DNA of 64,000 nt from positions 2,728,001-2,792,000 of the forward strand of contig NZ_JACHJU010000001.1 of the NCBI RefSeq assembly GCF_014203795.1. The letters run 5' to 3'. The number at the start of each line of letters is the position of its first letter. Position 1 is the first letter of the stretch. The position numbers were made by a program, and so were the translations under genes. The notes beneath the pieces are model-generated. The model was not told the origin of the DNA. It did not search any database and saw only the letters and a program-made list of their open reading frames with translations. This DNA comes from Streptosporangium album. GTDB taxonomy: Bacteria; Actinomycetota; Actinomycetes; Streptosporangiales; Streptosporangiaceae. Below are positions 1-7,893 of this stretch, in pieces.

Positions 1-186
1 CGGCGGAGGGTGAGCTCGCACCGTCCGACTGATATCGGACCCGCGGCCGCCGACGGGCGCGGCACGAGGACCAGGACCGGTTCTCCTTCAAGGCCCGCCG
101 CCCTCCGTACCGGGTGACCTTGATCGAGACGATGGCGAGGCTCCTAAGCCCGCTCAGCGCCGGGCGGCGGCTGAACCGGCCACCTG
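1..186. other. No gene recognised at left edge
   Basis: This stretch lies downstream of the sigma-factor gene on the minus strand. I see no reading frame with a convincing start and no family signature. A short inverted repeat, GTCCGA and TCGGAC around 28-45, could form a small hairpin, but it lacks a T-run and is weak evidence for a terminator. Confidence 0.4.
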
Positions 187-711
187 TCAGGCGCTGGTCC
201 GCGATTCCAGCCGCCGCTGCTCCGGGATGGTGAGATCGCCGCGGAGCTTGGCCATGGCCCGCGAGACGGTGCTCTTCACCGTGCCGACGCTGATCCCCAA
301 TGCCTTGGCGATCTCCGGTTCGGTCATGTCCTCGTAGTAGCGCAGCATGACGGCGGCCCGCATGCGGGTGGGAAGCCGGTCGAGGGCCTGCTCCACCTGC
401 TCGGGCAGGTAGACATGACCACCGGCGAGGGCCGGCTCGGGGATCTCCTCCGAGGGATATTCCTCCAGCTTGCGCCGTCGCCACCAGGAGATGTTGATGT
501 TGACCATCGCCCGGCGCACGTAGGCGTCCAGGGCCGCGCGGTCCTGAATGCGGTCCCAGGCGAGGTAGGTCTTGACCAGCGCCGTCTGGAGCAGGTCCTC
601 GGCGTCGTTGGGATGGCCGGTGAGCTGGTGGGCGGCGCGCAGCAGAGCGGGTCCGCGAGCAACGACGTACTCGCGGAACTCCTCATGGGTTCCGCCGGTC
701 ACCGCGATCAC
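187..711 (-). CDS. SigE-family (ECF) RNA polymerase sigma factor
   Basis: This is a small ECF-type sigma factor of the actinobacterial SigE/SigE-50 family, which directs RNA polymerase to a limited promoter set. Region 2 is visible near the N-terminus (RAAHQLTGHPNDAEDLLQ, then KTYLAWDRI). Region 4 is visible near the C-terminus (AVMLRYYEDMTEPEIAKALG, then SVGTVKSTVSRAMAKLR), a standard helix-turn-helix. The open frame extends to 852, but family members begin only a few residues before the EEFREYV motif. The GTG at 711 gives 174 aa, close to the usual length; another GTG lies at 702, and neither has a strong ribosome-binding site. No anti-sigma gene follows. The gene is divergent from the Cys-rich/MauE pair at 1011-2812, which may be its target. 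Family call is firm, start is uncertain. Confidence 0.87.
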   Translation of the reverse strand: MIAVTGGTHEEFREYVVARGPALLRAAHQLTGHPNDAEDLLQTALVKTYLAWDRIQDRAALDAYVRRAMVNINISWWRRRKLEEYPSEEIPEPALAGGHVYLPEQVEQALDRLPTRMRAAVMLRYYEDMTEPEIAKALGISVGTVKSTVSRAMAKLRGDLTIPEQRRLESRTSA

Positions 712-1010
712 CAACCCGTGGTCAGGATCCGTCTCGTGGCCAGAATCGCAGCCGCAGCCTCTAATTCGGCTGAACCGGAATCTATATTTCATCCCCTTAA
801 TGGCAAAAACGGAACCGGTTATGTGATCACAGGCCTGAGAAGTATGAGCCACGGGTTCGCCACGAGACGGATGACAAGGTGTTGTACCGGGGATGGGAAT
901 TCTGATACGCGGTCGGACACCTGCCCGATCTATCGGCGCAAGCGGAGGGCGAGGTTCCTGTGGGCGTGTGACGCTATCGGGAAAACCTCGGCAAGATATG
1001 GGGAGTGACC
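712..1010. promoter_or_regulatory. Divergent intergenic promoter region
   Basis: About 300 bp separates the sigma-factor gene from the gene starting at 1011. It is more AT-rich than its surroundings around 770-900 (for example a TATATTTCAT stretch near 781-790), so it probably carries the promoters of both divergent genes. I could not assign exact -35 and -10 boxes. The GGGGAG at 1000-1005 is the ribosome-binding site of the rightward gene. Confidence 0.4.
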
Positions 1011-1961
1011 ATGCCGTACCACAGCGTTGACCGCCGCCGCGTTCTGGCGGCGGCCGCGCTTGGCCGGGCCCTCGACGAGCCGGGAGCAGTCGCCGACGAC
1101 GGCGAGCTTTTCCAGGCCGTCACCGGCGAGATCCTGGACGTCAGTCCACACCTGATCGTGGTTGAAACCCTTGAGGGCCGGGAGGAACGGCTCGTCATCG
1201 CCCCATGGGCGACGGCCTGGCGTGGTGAGGCCCTCGCACCGGCCGACCTGCCCGTGGGGGCCCATGTGATCATCAGAGCACTCCGGTCCGGCCGGGTGGT
1301 GGACCGGATCTGGGCGGACATAACGCGGATCACCGGGGTGATCCAGAGTGTCGATTCCGCTCCCAAGGACTGGATCGTTGAGCTGTACTGCGGGCCGCAT
1401 CGGGGACGGCGCACGATCGTCATCCCCTATCGCGCCTCCGGGCGGTTGCGGGTCCGGCATCCGCAGTTCGAGTCCGGCTACCTGTTCGACGCCATCGGGG
1501 TCCGCGAGGGTGGCATGGCCCACGCCCGGCTGCCTGCGACATCGCAACCGCCCTACCGATGGACTGCCGTCCCCGGGCCACCCGCCGGCTACAACAGCGT
1601 GCAGTCGCGGATCTCGGGCACCGCCACCTGGTCGGACGCCTTGGACTGCGATGAGCGGGGGGCGGCATATCCCATGTTGGAGCGTTCCGATGCCGAATGC
1701 GAGGATGCCGGGGTCTCCTGCACCGGCCTGCCCTATCTCGCTCTGGGCTCGATGCTCAACGTGCGCAACGTGTGCGCCGGACGCACCTCGATCCTGCCGA
1801 TCGTGGCATGCGGCTGCCTGGCCGGCCGGTTCTGCGACCGATGCCTGGAGTGCGGCACTTCCCCGCGGGGCCGGATCGTGGAGTTGTCGGCGGCCGCGTT
1901 CGTGGAGCTCGGCGGGGACCTGACCAAAGGGTGTTTCAATGCCAGGGTCGGATTGGGGTGA
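1011..1961 (+). CDS. Cys-rich protein, probable C-terminal double-psi beta-barrel
   Basis: A 316-residue protein of unknown role. ATG 1011 is chosen because GGGGAG lies five bases upstream; a GTG at 1005 is in frame. The N-terminus has an RRR followed by VLAAAALG, which resembles a short or degenerate Tat signal. The middle (roughly residues 35-170) looks like beta-rich binding domains. The last 80 residues are cysteine-rich and end GRIVELSAAAFVELGGDLTKG followed by CFNARV, which resembles the end of the RlpA/expansin double-psi beta-barrel fold. The next gene starts only 5 bp later and encodes a MauE/DoxX membrane protein, so the cysteines may be kept reduced or oxidised by that partner. Fold assignment is by eye; function is unknown. 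Confidence 0.6.
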   Translation: MPYHSVDRRRVLAAAALGRALDEPGAVADDGELFQAVTGEILDVSPHLIVVETLEGREERLVIAPWATAWRGEALAPADLPVGAHVIIRALRSGRVVDRIWADITRITGVIQSVDSAPKDWIVELYCGPHRGRRTIVIPYRASGRLRVRHPQFESGYLFDAIGVREGGMAHARLPATSQPPYRWTAVPGPPAGYNSVQSRISGTATWSDALDCDERGAAYPMLERSDAECEDAGVSCTGLPYLALGSMLNVRNVCAGRTSILPIVACGCLAGRFCDRCLECGTSPRGRIVELSAAAFVELGGDLTKGCFNARVGLG

Positions 1962-1966
1962 CAGCG

Positions 1967-2812
1967 ATGTTGACGACGATCGCCGCCGCGCAGCTACCCG
2001 TGCTGGTCGCACTGCTCCTCGCGGGCGCACTCGCCAAGGTGCGGACGGCCGTGAACGACTCAGAACCGGGCGGGCTGAGCAGGCTGGGACCGGCGGTGCT
2101 GATGGCCAGCCGCTGGCAGGTGCCCGCCATGCTCGGCTGCGCCGCGGCAGAGCTCTCCTTGTTGGTCGGCCTGACGGCGACCGGTCATCCCTTCTTCCGG
2201 TGGGGCACGGCCGCGTTCTTCGCGGTGTCCACCTATGTCCTGTGGGAGCTGCGCCGCCGCCGACCGGACGTGGGCTGCGGCTGCTTCGGCGAGGTCAGCG
2301 CCATCCCGGTCGGGCTGCGCTCGCTGGGCCGCACCATGGTGCTGACCGCCATGGCTCTGGGGACGGTCTGGGCCCCGCCGGTCCCCGGCTGGTCGGTCCT
2401 GGCCGGCATCACGTGGTCGCAGGCACTGGCCGCGGCCGGGGGGCTGCTGGTGCTCATCGTGCTCTCCCCGGAGGTCGAGGAGGCCGCCGCCCGGATCCGG
2501 CATCGCGCTCCCTGCGAGCAGCGACCGCTGGATCCGGCGACCGCGCTCAGCCGCCTGCGGTCGAGCGCGGCCTGGCGGTCACACGAGAGACTTCTGTCCA
2601 GCACGGACCCGACCGACAGCTGGCGGGAGCTCTGCTGGCGGTTCTTCGTCTATCCGGGGCGCAGCCATGCGGGCGACCCGGCGGACGTGGTCTTTGCGAT
2701 CTATCTGAGCGGGCGGCATCCAGCGGTGCGGGTGGCGATGGTCGGCTTCGACGGACGGCCGATCGAGATCGGCTCTCTGCCGGAATCTATCCGCGTATCG
2801 GCCGGACGATAG
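1967..2812 (+). CDS. MauE/DoxX-type redox-associated membrane protein
   Basis: A 281-residue integral membrane protein. Several hydrophobic segments fill residues 1-160 (for example LPVLVALLLAGALAK and LLVLIVLSPEVEEAA), and the motif VGCGCFGEV, typical of MauE-like proteins, sits near residue 105. MauE relatives pass electrons or take part in disulfide chemistry in the membrane. The C-terminal 110 residues are soluble and unassigned. ATG 1967 is chosen because it follows the previous stop by 5 bp and starts at the first hydrophobic segment; the frame is open far upstream, but that stretch overlaps the Cys-rich gene. The tight spacing implies translation coupled to that gene and a joint redox role (inference). 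Confidence 0.78.
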   Translation: MLTTIAAAQLPVLVALLLAGALAKVRTAVNDSEPGGLSRLGPAVLMASRWQVPAMLGCAAAELSLLVGLTATGHPFFRWGTAAFFAVSTYVLWELRRRRPDVGCGCFGEVSAIPVGLRSLGRTMVLTAMALGTVWAPPVPGWSVLAGITWSQALAAAGGLLVLIVLSPEVEEAAARIRHRAPCEQRPLDPATALSRLRSSAAWRSHERLLSSTDPTDSWRELCWRFFVYPGRSHAGDPADVVFAIYLSGRHPAVRVAMVGFDGRPIEIGSLPESIRVSAGR

Positions 2813-2847
2813 AGAGCCGTAGATTTTTCTAGGGCAGCCGAATTCAG

Positions 2848-2891
2848 CTCTATATGGTTCTCTAGCTTCCCCACTAGAGAACCATATAGAG
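2848..2891. terminator. Perfect 18-bp inverted repeat between convergent genes
   Basis: The arms at 2848-2865 and 2874-2891 are perfectly complementary over 18 bases (starting CTCTATATGGTTCTC) around an 8-base CTTCCCCA loop. It lies between the convergent genes ending at 2812 and 2927, so a bidirectional terminator is the simplest reading. It has no T-run and is strikingly AT-rich for this genome, so a protein-binding site is also possible. Confidence 0.6.
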
Positions 2892-2926
2892 GTCTAGGAG
2901 ACTTCCTTACTATATCGAACGTGTGT

Positions 2927-4108
2927 TCAGATGGGCTGAGAACGCAGAAACTTTCCGAAGTGTGGCACCGTGAAGGCGATCAGCCCGCGTTCGGCGCTGT
3001 AGATCAGCCCCTTCTTGATGAGGCTGTCACGGGCCGGAGACAGGCTGGACGGCTTGCGGCCAAGGCCGGTGGCCACATCGGCGGTGGCCACGGGCTCATC
3101 GCCGATAGAGGCCATCGCGTGCATGTAGTCGCGCTCGGCCGGGGTGGCCCGTTCGTAACGGCTGCCGAAGAAGCCGACCGCGAGCTCCTCCTCGGCCTCC
3201 GGCGCGGAGACCTTGATGTCGTCGACGGTGATCGGGCTGCGCAGCGCGAGGTCCCAGGCGACCTTGCCGTAGGCCTGGACGAAGTAGGGGTAGCCGTCGG
3301 CGGCCTCGTAGAGCGCGTCGAGGGCATCCTGGGTGAACTCCACACCCTCGCTCTCGGCCGGTGCGATGAGCGCCAGGTCTGCCGCCTCACGATCGAGCCT
3401 GTCGATCCTGGCGTAACGGAAGAGCCGCTCGGAGTAGCTCTTACTGGCCGACAGGACGCTGGGCAGGTGCGGCAGGCCGGCGCCGACCACGATCAACGGG
3501 CCACCGGTCTGCGAGAGCTCGTGGCAGGCCGCGCAGAGGGCGGAGACATCGGGGGTCTGCACGTCCTGCATCTCGTCGATGAACAGGGCGATGCCGACGC
3601 CGAGGTCGGTGGCCACCCCGGCCGCGTCGACGAACAGCTCGGTGAGGTCGATCTCCAGGTCGCCGGAGTCGGCGCGGCCCCGGGCGGCGGGCACGTCGAT
3701 CCCGGGCGACCAGTGCGAGGTGCCCTTGGCCGCGCCGGGGTCGCGCATCGCGAACGCCTTGAGCACGCCGAGGAACTCCTCGATCCGCTCGGGCGCTCGG
3801 TGCCGGGGGGCCAGCTCGCGGATCGCCAGGTGCAGGGCGGCCGCCACCGGCCGCCTGATCGACTGGTCGGGCCGCGCCTCGATCTTGCCGGTCCCCCACA
3901 GACGCTGCATGGCCATCGACTTGAAGGTGTTGAGGAGGACGGTCTTGCCGACGCCGCGCAGGCCGGTGACGACCATGCTGCGCTCCGGGCGGCCACGCGC
4001 CACCCGCTCCAGGACGATTTCGAACTGCTGCAGCTCGCGGTCGCGTCCGGCGAGCTCTGGCGGACGCTGCCCCGCACCGGGGGCGTAGGGATTGCGCACG
4101 GGGTCCAC
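2927..4108 (-). CDS. Orc1/AAA-type ATP-binding protein
   Basis: A 393-residue P-loop ATPase of the AAA_16/Orc1-like kind. Walker A is GLRGVGKT near residue 58, and Walker B with its following acidic residue is ALFIDEMQD near residue 177. A winged-helix-like C-terminus follows (VATADVATGLGRKPSSLSPA with DSLIKKGLIYSAERGLIAF). The GTG at 4108 is chosen because it gives the start VDPVRNPYAPGAGQRPPELAGRD, the conserved opening of this actinobacterial family; the frame extends to 4243. Proteins of this type couple ATP hydrolysis to DNA or protein remodelling, but the substrate of this family is not known to me. The gene stands alone, with a long AT-rich upstream region. Confidence 0.83.
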   Translation of the reverse strand: MDPVRNPYAPGAGQRPPELAGRDRELQQFEIVLERVARGRPERSMVVTGLRGVGKTVLLNTFKSMAMQRLWGTGKIEARPDQSIRRPVAAALHLAIRELAPRHRAPERIEEFLGVLKAFAMRDPGAAKGTSHWSPGIDVPAARGRADSGDLEIDLTELFVDAAGVATDLGVGIALFIDEMQDVQTPDVSALCAACHELSQTGGPLIVVGAGLPHLPSVLSASKSYSERLFRYARIDRLDREAADLALIAPAESEGVEFTQDALDALYEAADGYPYFVQAYGKVAWDLALRSPITVDDIKVSAPEAEEELAVGFFGSRYERATPAERDYMHAMASIGDEPVATADVATGLGRKPSSLSPARDSLIKKGLIYSAERGLIAFTVPHFGKFLRSQPI

Positions 4109-4656
4109 GCTCTCGGACTTTATTACGGGGTATAGCGGCCGACGTAGATTTCCATAGAAAGCGCTACGGCGTGTCGCGCGACGCCGGGCGGAAATCCGCG
4201 GGACAAGGGCGTGAGCCGTCGGCCACGTCGCAAGCATCGCCATGCCACGCCCCTCACCTGTGCAGACATCGTCCGAACCCGTGTTCGATCCAATGCCCCC
4301 GACTGTAGCGTGGCTTCGAACACAGGCGCGAGAGTTTCCGGAGAAAGCTCAGCTAAAAAATGTCGGCGCGCTTGCCAATACGCTTTAAATGGCTTGAAAG
4401 CCGCATTCAACCGATTTGACCGCCGCATGATCGATGAACACGACGGAACGGTGCGCTCTCATCCCGGTCGCCGGCATGTCCAGGCTGCCGGGCGGCACGC
4501 TGCTCTCCGGCTGCCGGAGAGGATGGCCGCCTCTCCTCGGGCCGTGGGTGACAGGCCGCCTGTGGCAGGTTCACCGCCTCCTCCTCTTATCACCTCATGT
4601 AGCCGGTCGAATACAATGAAGGCTTGTTCTCCGTCGGTCATGGGGGGTGACGACCA
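4109..4656. promoter_or_regulatory. Long divergent intergenic region
   Basis: About 550 bp lies between the divergent ATPase and M15 peptidase genes. Open frames in it have no recognisable protein signature. An 8-bp inverted repeat, GTGTTCGA at 4281-4288 and TCGAACAC at 4316-4323, could be an operator for the ATPase gene. The segment 4330-4440 is AT-rich (including AAAAAATG and a TTTAAATGG stretch) and probably holds promoter elements. The run GGGGGGTGA at 4642-4650 is the ribosome-binding site of the rightward gene. Confidence 0.4.
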
Positions 4657-5421
4657 GTGAGTAGTTCACCGTTGGCGACGCGTATCCGGGCATCCGCCGC
4701 GGTGGTCGGCTGTCTGGCGGTGGCCGCGTGCAGCGCGACCGCCACGTCGCGCCCCGCGCAGCCGACGCAGACCGCTCCGCCGGTCCAGTCCACACCGGCG
4801 TCGCCCACCCCCTCGGCCGGACCGTCCACCGCGACCCCGACTCCCACGGGCCCGCCGAAGTTCTCCGCCAAGGTGAGCAAGGTCTCCCGTGACCGGCTCC
4901 GACACTCCTGGCGTCCCGGCTGCCCGGTCCCCGTCGGCGACCTGCGACTGATCACGATGACCTACTGGGGATTCGATCACAGACCGCACACCGGCGAGCT
5001 GGTGGTGAACAAGGTCGCGGCCGACGACATCGTCACGGTCTTCGGCCGCCTGTACGGCTGGCGGTGGCCGATATACAAGATGGAGCTCGTCGACGCCTAC
5101 AAGGGCGACGACTTCGACTCGATCGAGGCCGACAACACCTCGGCCTTCAACTGCCGCCCGGCGACCGGTTCGAGCAACTGGTCGCAGCACGCGTACGGCA
5201 GAGCCGTCGACATCAACCCCCGGGAGAACCCCTACGTCACCGCCGACGGCTCGGTGGCGCACAAGAACGCCCGCAGGTTCGCCGAGCGTCCTGTGTACGC
5301 CCCCGGCGTGATCAATCCCGGCGACCGGGTGGTCAGGGCGTTCGAGAGACTCGGCTGGGAGTGGGGCGGCTCCTGGTCGGGCACCAAGGACTACCAGCAC
5401 TTCAGCAAGGGCGGCGGCTGA
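4657..5421 (+). CDS. M15-family peptidase lipoprotein (D-Ala-D-Ala carboxypeptidase type)
   Basis: A 254-residue secreted lipoprotein likely to cleave peptidoglycan stem peptides. The N-terminal signal ends in a lipobox, VAAC, with the lipidated Cys at residue 25, followed by a long Thr/Pro/Ser-rich linker (residues 26-65). The catalytic domain shows the zinc signature SQHAYGRAVDIN, giving the His and Asp ligands, and the later YQHFSKG, giving the last His. That fits the M15 carboxypeptidase-like core (VanY_2/M15C). GTG 4657 is preceded by a strong G-rich ribosome-binding site. It is monocistronic. The enzyme class is clear; whether it is an L,D or D,D enzyme is not. Confidence 0.87.
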   Translation: MSSSPLATRIRASAAVVGCLAVAACSATATSRPAQPTQTAPPVQSTPASPTPSAGPSTATPTPTGPPKFSAKVSKVSRDRLRHSWRPGCPVPVGDLRLITMTYWGFDHRPHTGELVVNKVAADDIVTVFGRLYGWRWPIYKMELVDAYKGDDFDSIEADNTSAFNCRPATGSSNWSQHAYGRAVDINPRENPYVTADGSVAHKNARRFAERPVYAPGVINPGDRVVRAFERLGWEWGGSWSGTKDYQHFSKGGG

Positions 5422-5522
5422 GCGGGACCCCGCCGCCCCACCTCAACGGAACAGGCGCACGCGACCGTACCCGCACCACCCTGGTCTCGGGTACCGGCGC
5501 TTCCGGGTGCATCATTGACCCC

Positions 5523-6386
5523 ATGGCTGCCAGGGACGGCGACGGATGGGCCTACTGCGACCGCGGGCATCGGCACTGGGGTGTGCACGGCGCGTCCGGC
5601 CTGCTCGCCGTCCACCACGACGTGGCCGGGACGCCCCACATCCTGACGCAGGAACGCGCCGTGTGGAGCCATCACGGCGGCACCTGGGGTCTGCCCGGCG
5701 GCGCTCTCGACAGCCACGAGGACGCCGTCGCCGGTGCGTTCCGTGAGGCCCGGGAGGAGGCGGCACTGACCGGTGACGGCCTCCGGGTCCAGGGGGTCTA
5801 CCGCGACGACCACGGCGGCTGGTCGTTCACGACCGTGATCGCCGAGGCCGACGGCCTGCTGAACGCGTTCCCGGCCAACAGCGAGAGCGCCGACCTGCGC
5901 TGGCTGACCCCCGAACAGATGGCGGCCCGGAACCTGCACCCCGGCTTCGCCGAGACCTGGCCCGTGATCAGCCGGGCGCTCGGCCCCCTGACGGTCATCC
6001 TTGACGTCGCCAACATCGTGGGGGCCCGCTCCGAGCACGGATGGTGGAGGGACCGCGCCGGAGCCGCCGCCAAGCTGGCCGCCGAGGTGAGTGCCCTCGC
6101 CGGCGGCGGTCTGCGCACCTTACCTGACGGCCTCCCGTCGCTGGAGCGGTGGTTCCCGCGTTTCACCATGGTCGTGGAAGGCGCCGCCCGCGGCGTCTCA
6201 CCGCTCCCGGGCACTTCCGTGATCGCCGCTCCGGGGAGCGGCGACGACGCCATCGTGCAGGCCGTACAGGACATTCCGTCCTGGGAGCGCGTCCTGGTCG
6301 TCACAGCCGACCGGGGCCTGCGCGAGCGGGTCACAGCTCTGGGAGCCCAGGTCACCGGTCCCAGGTGGTTGCTCTCCCAGCTGTGA
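5523..6386 (+). CDS. Nudix hydrolase fused to NYN-like nuclease domain
   Basis: A 287-residue two-domain protein. Residues 1-145 are a Nudix hydrolase with a full Nudix box (GALDSHE, seven residues, then REAREEAALTG), expected to cleave nucleoside diphosphate-linked substrates. Residues 155-287 look like an NYN/PIN-type ribonuclease domain: LTVILDVANIVGARSEHGWW carries the first acidic residue, and VLVVTADRGLRERV carries the later Asp-containing strand. ATG 5523 is used because it begins just before the Nudix fold; the frame is open upstream but overlaps the peptidase gene. The fusion suggests a role in RNA end processing or cleaning of modified nucleotides (inference). Confidence 0.8.
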   Translation: MAARDGDGWAYCDRGHRHWGVHGASGLLAVHHDVAGTPHILTQERAVWSHHGGTWGLPGGALDSHEDAVAGAFREAREEAALTGDGLRVQGVYRDDHGGWSFTTVIAEADGLLNAFPANSESADLRWLTPEQMAARNLHPGFAETWPVISRALGPLTVILDVANIVGARSEHGWWRDRAGAAAKLAAEVSALAGGGLRTLPDGLPSLERWFPRFTMVVEGAARGVSPLPGTSVIAAPGSGDDAIVQAVQDIPSWERVLVVTADRGLRERVTALGAQVTGPRWLLSQL

Positions 6387-6468
6387 CCCACCGCCCGCCT
6401 GCCCGGCCCCGCCGCCGTCGGCCTCCCCGCCGTCCCGAGGATGGAACCCCCGCGCCACGGGCGCCCGG

Positions 6469-6492
6469 TGAATGTTCCACGTGGAACATTCA
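6469..6492. promoter_or_regulatory. parS: parS-like ParB binding site
   Basis: A 24-bp perfect palindrome whose centre is TGTTCCACGTGGAACA. The core matches the bacterial chromosomal parS pattern GTTNCACGTGNAAC, used by ParB for chromosome segregation. It lies between two genes, where parS sites often occur, and the window carries other origin-proximal genes. It is the only such palindrome I noticed here. Confidence 0.75.
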
Positions 6493-6598
6493 TGGAATCC
6501 ACCACGATACGGTCCCGTACCCGCCCCCTCCGGCCGGCGGCGATCACCGGAACGGGGTTGCTCGTACCGTTCTGAACAGCGATGATGCGGCACGTGCG

Positions 6599-7432
6599 CT
6601 AGGAGGCGTATGGGCGTGAGGCCAGGCCCGGGACGGCGGCCGGTCCGGCGGCGGCGCCGGGGACCAGGTCGCGGGTGGCACGGTAGAACAGCCAGTAGCT
6701 CACCGCCGCGACGACGAGGAAGAGCAGACGGACAGGGCCGGGGATGTCGAGCGTGAGCAGGCCGTCGTTGAGCGAGTGCAGTACGGCCGCCGCCACGAAG
6801 GCTCCGGCGACGGAGAACGTGATCACGATTCTCCCTCTGGCCTGCCAGGCCCCGAAGGCGACCGCGCAGATGAGGCCGGTCCAGGCGAGGTGGCTGAACG
6901 GGGTGGCGAGCCCACGCATGAACAGCACCATGCCCGCGTTGACGGCACCGGCGTGATCGACGTTCTTCCAGGCGTAGGACATCGATTCCATGATCGCGAA
7001 TCCGGTCGCGCAGGACAGGCCCAACGCCACACCGGCGGCTTTGGTGAGATGGCGGCCGGTCAGCGCGACCAGGAGGAGGGGGAGCGCCTTGGCCGATTCC
7101 TCGATCCACCCGACCTGCAGGATCGAGGGGCCGTGCTTGTCGGGGATGAACAGGGCGTCGAAGTATCCACCGAGCAGAAGGGCGACACCCCCGCCGAACA
7201 GGAACATCCCCACCAGGGTGACACCCGGGACGCTGGCGCCGATCCCGGTCCGGTCGTGGATGGCGACCAGGAGCCCGACCGGTCCGGCCGCCGCTCCGTA
7301 GAAGAAGGCCGCCGGCATTACCGCGCGGTTGCCGACCGCCTCGGTCATCGCGATGAGTGCGGCCGACAGCGCCGCCATGGCGATCCACACTTTGAACCAC
7401 CGATGCCGGTAGAACCTAAAATGTTCACGCAT
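6599..7432 (-). CDS. PrsW-family intramembrane metalloprotease-like protein
   Basis: A 277-residue polytopic membrane protein with about eight hydrophobic segments. It carries the PrsW/CPBP-type motifs: GWIEESAKALP (EExxK), FAIMESM (FxxxE), SHLAWTG and HSLNDGLL (HxxxD), the expected catalytic set within the membrane. PrsW-type proteases cleave anti-sigma factors in other bacteria; here no anti-sigma gene is adjacent, so the substrate is unknown. ATG 7432 starts MREHFRFYRHRW, a basic stretch before the first membrane segment. A small CCCCA-TT-TGGGG hairpin lies at 7444-7455 just upstream. Confidence 0.82.
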   Translation of the reverse strand: MREHFRFYRHRWFKVWIAMAALSAALIAMTEAVGNRAVMPAAFFYGAAAGPVGLLVAIHDRTGIGASVPGVTLVGMFLFGGGVALLLGGYFDALFIPDKHGPSILQVGWIEESAKALPLLLVALTGRHLTKAAGVALGLSCATGFAIMESMSYAWKNVDHAGAVNAGMVLFMRGLATPFSHLAWTGLICAVAFGAWQARGRIVITFSVAGAFVAAAVLHSLNDGLLTLDIPGPVRLLFLVVAAVSYWLFYRATRDLVPGAAAGPAAVPGLASRPYAS

Positions 7433-7893
7433 ACGAAATAAATCCCCATTTGGGGTGATATGAATTCGGACTAATCGCCTATCTTTCTCTAAAGCCCGCT
7501 TCCGTCAGGATGATGGCGTCGACCACCACGGACGCCACCGGCACCAGCCGTCCGACCGTCCGACCGTCCGACCGGAATCATGATCTTCTTGTGCGACCCG
7601 AGCCGGGAGGCCGGGGCACGCCACCCGCCCGGATCGCCAGGGGAGAGCACCGCCACTATGACGATGTCGTCCATACCGGTCCCGGCGGAGACGGTGACAG
7701 CCGTACCGATCGATTCACCCCGGGCGCGCCACGGTGCCCGCCGTAAGGCCTGGTGAACGTTCGCGCCCCGGCACCTGTGCCGCCCCGGTGGCCCCTGTGA
7801 ACGTTCCGGGCGGGGCGCTCGGCATGGCCAGCCGTGATCAGTGAGCGTTACCATCACGTCTGTCCGCTCTCGACAGCCCCCTGGAGGCCTCGC
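7433..7893. promoter_or_regulatory. Divergent intergenic region with short repeats
   Basis: About 460 bp between PrsW-like and NTF2-like genes, with no convincing gene. It contains a tandem repeat of CCGTCCGA (about three copies, 7549-7574). It also has two copies of GTGAACGTTC at 7753-7762 and 7797-7806, 44 bp apart, each containing the palindrome GAACGTTC. These look like possible paired operator sites for the gene at 7894. Confidence 0.4.

Noticed and set aside
2921-4135. Antisense frame opposite the AAA ATPase
   Set aside because: Overlaps a gene with clear Walker A and B motifs and has no family signature itself.
4211-4660. Small protein genes in the ATPase-peptidase gap
   Set aside because: Frames lack ribosome-binding sites and show irregular composition; better explained as a regulatory region.
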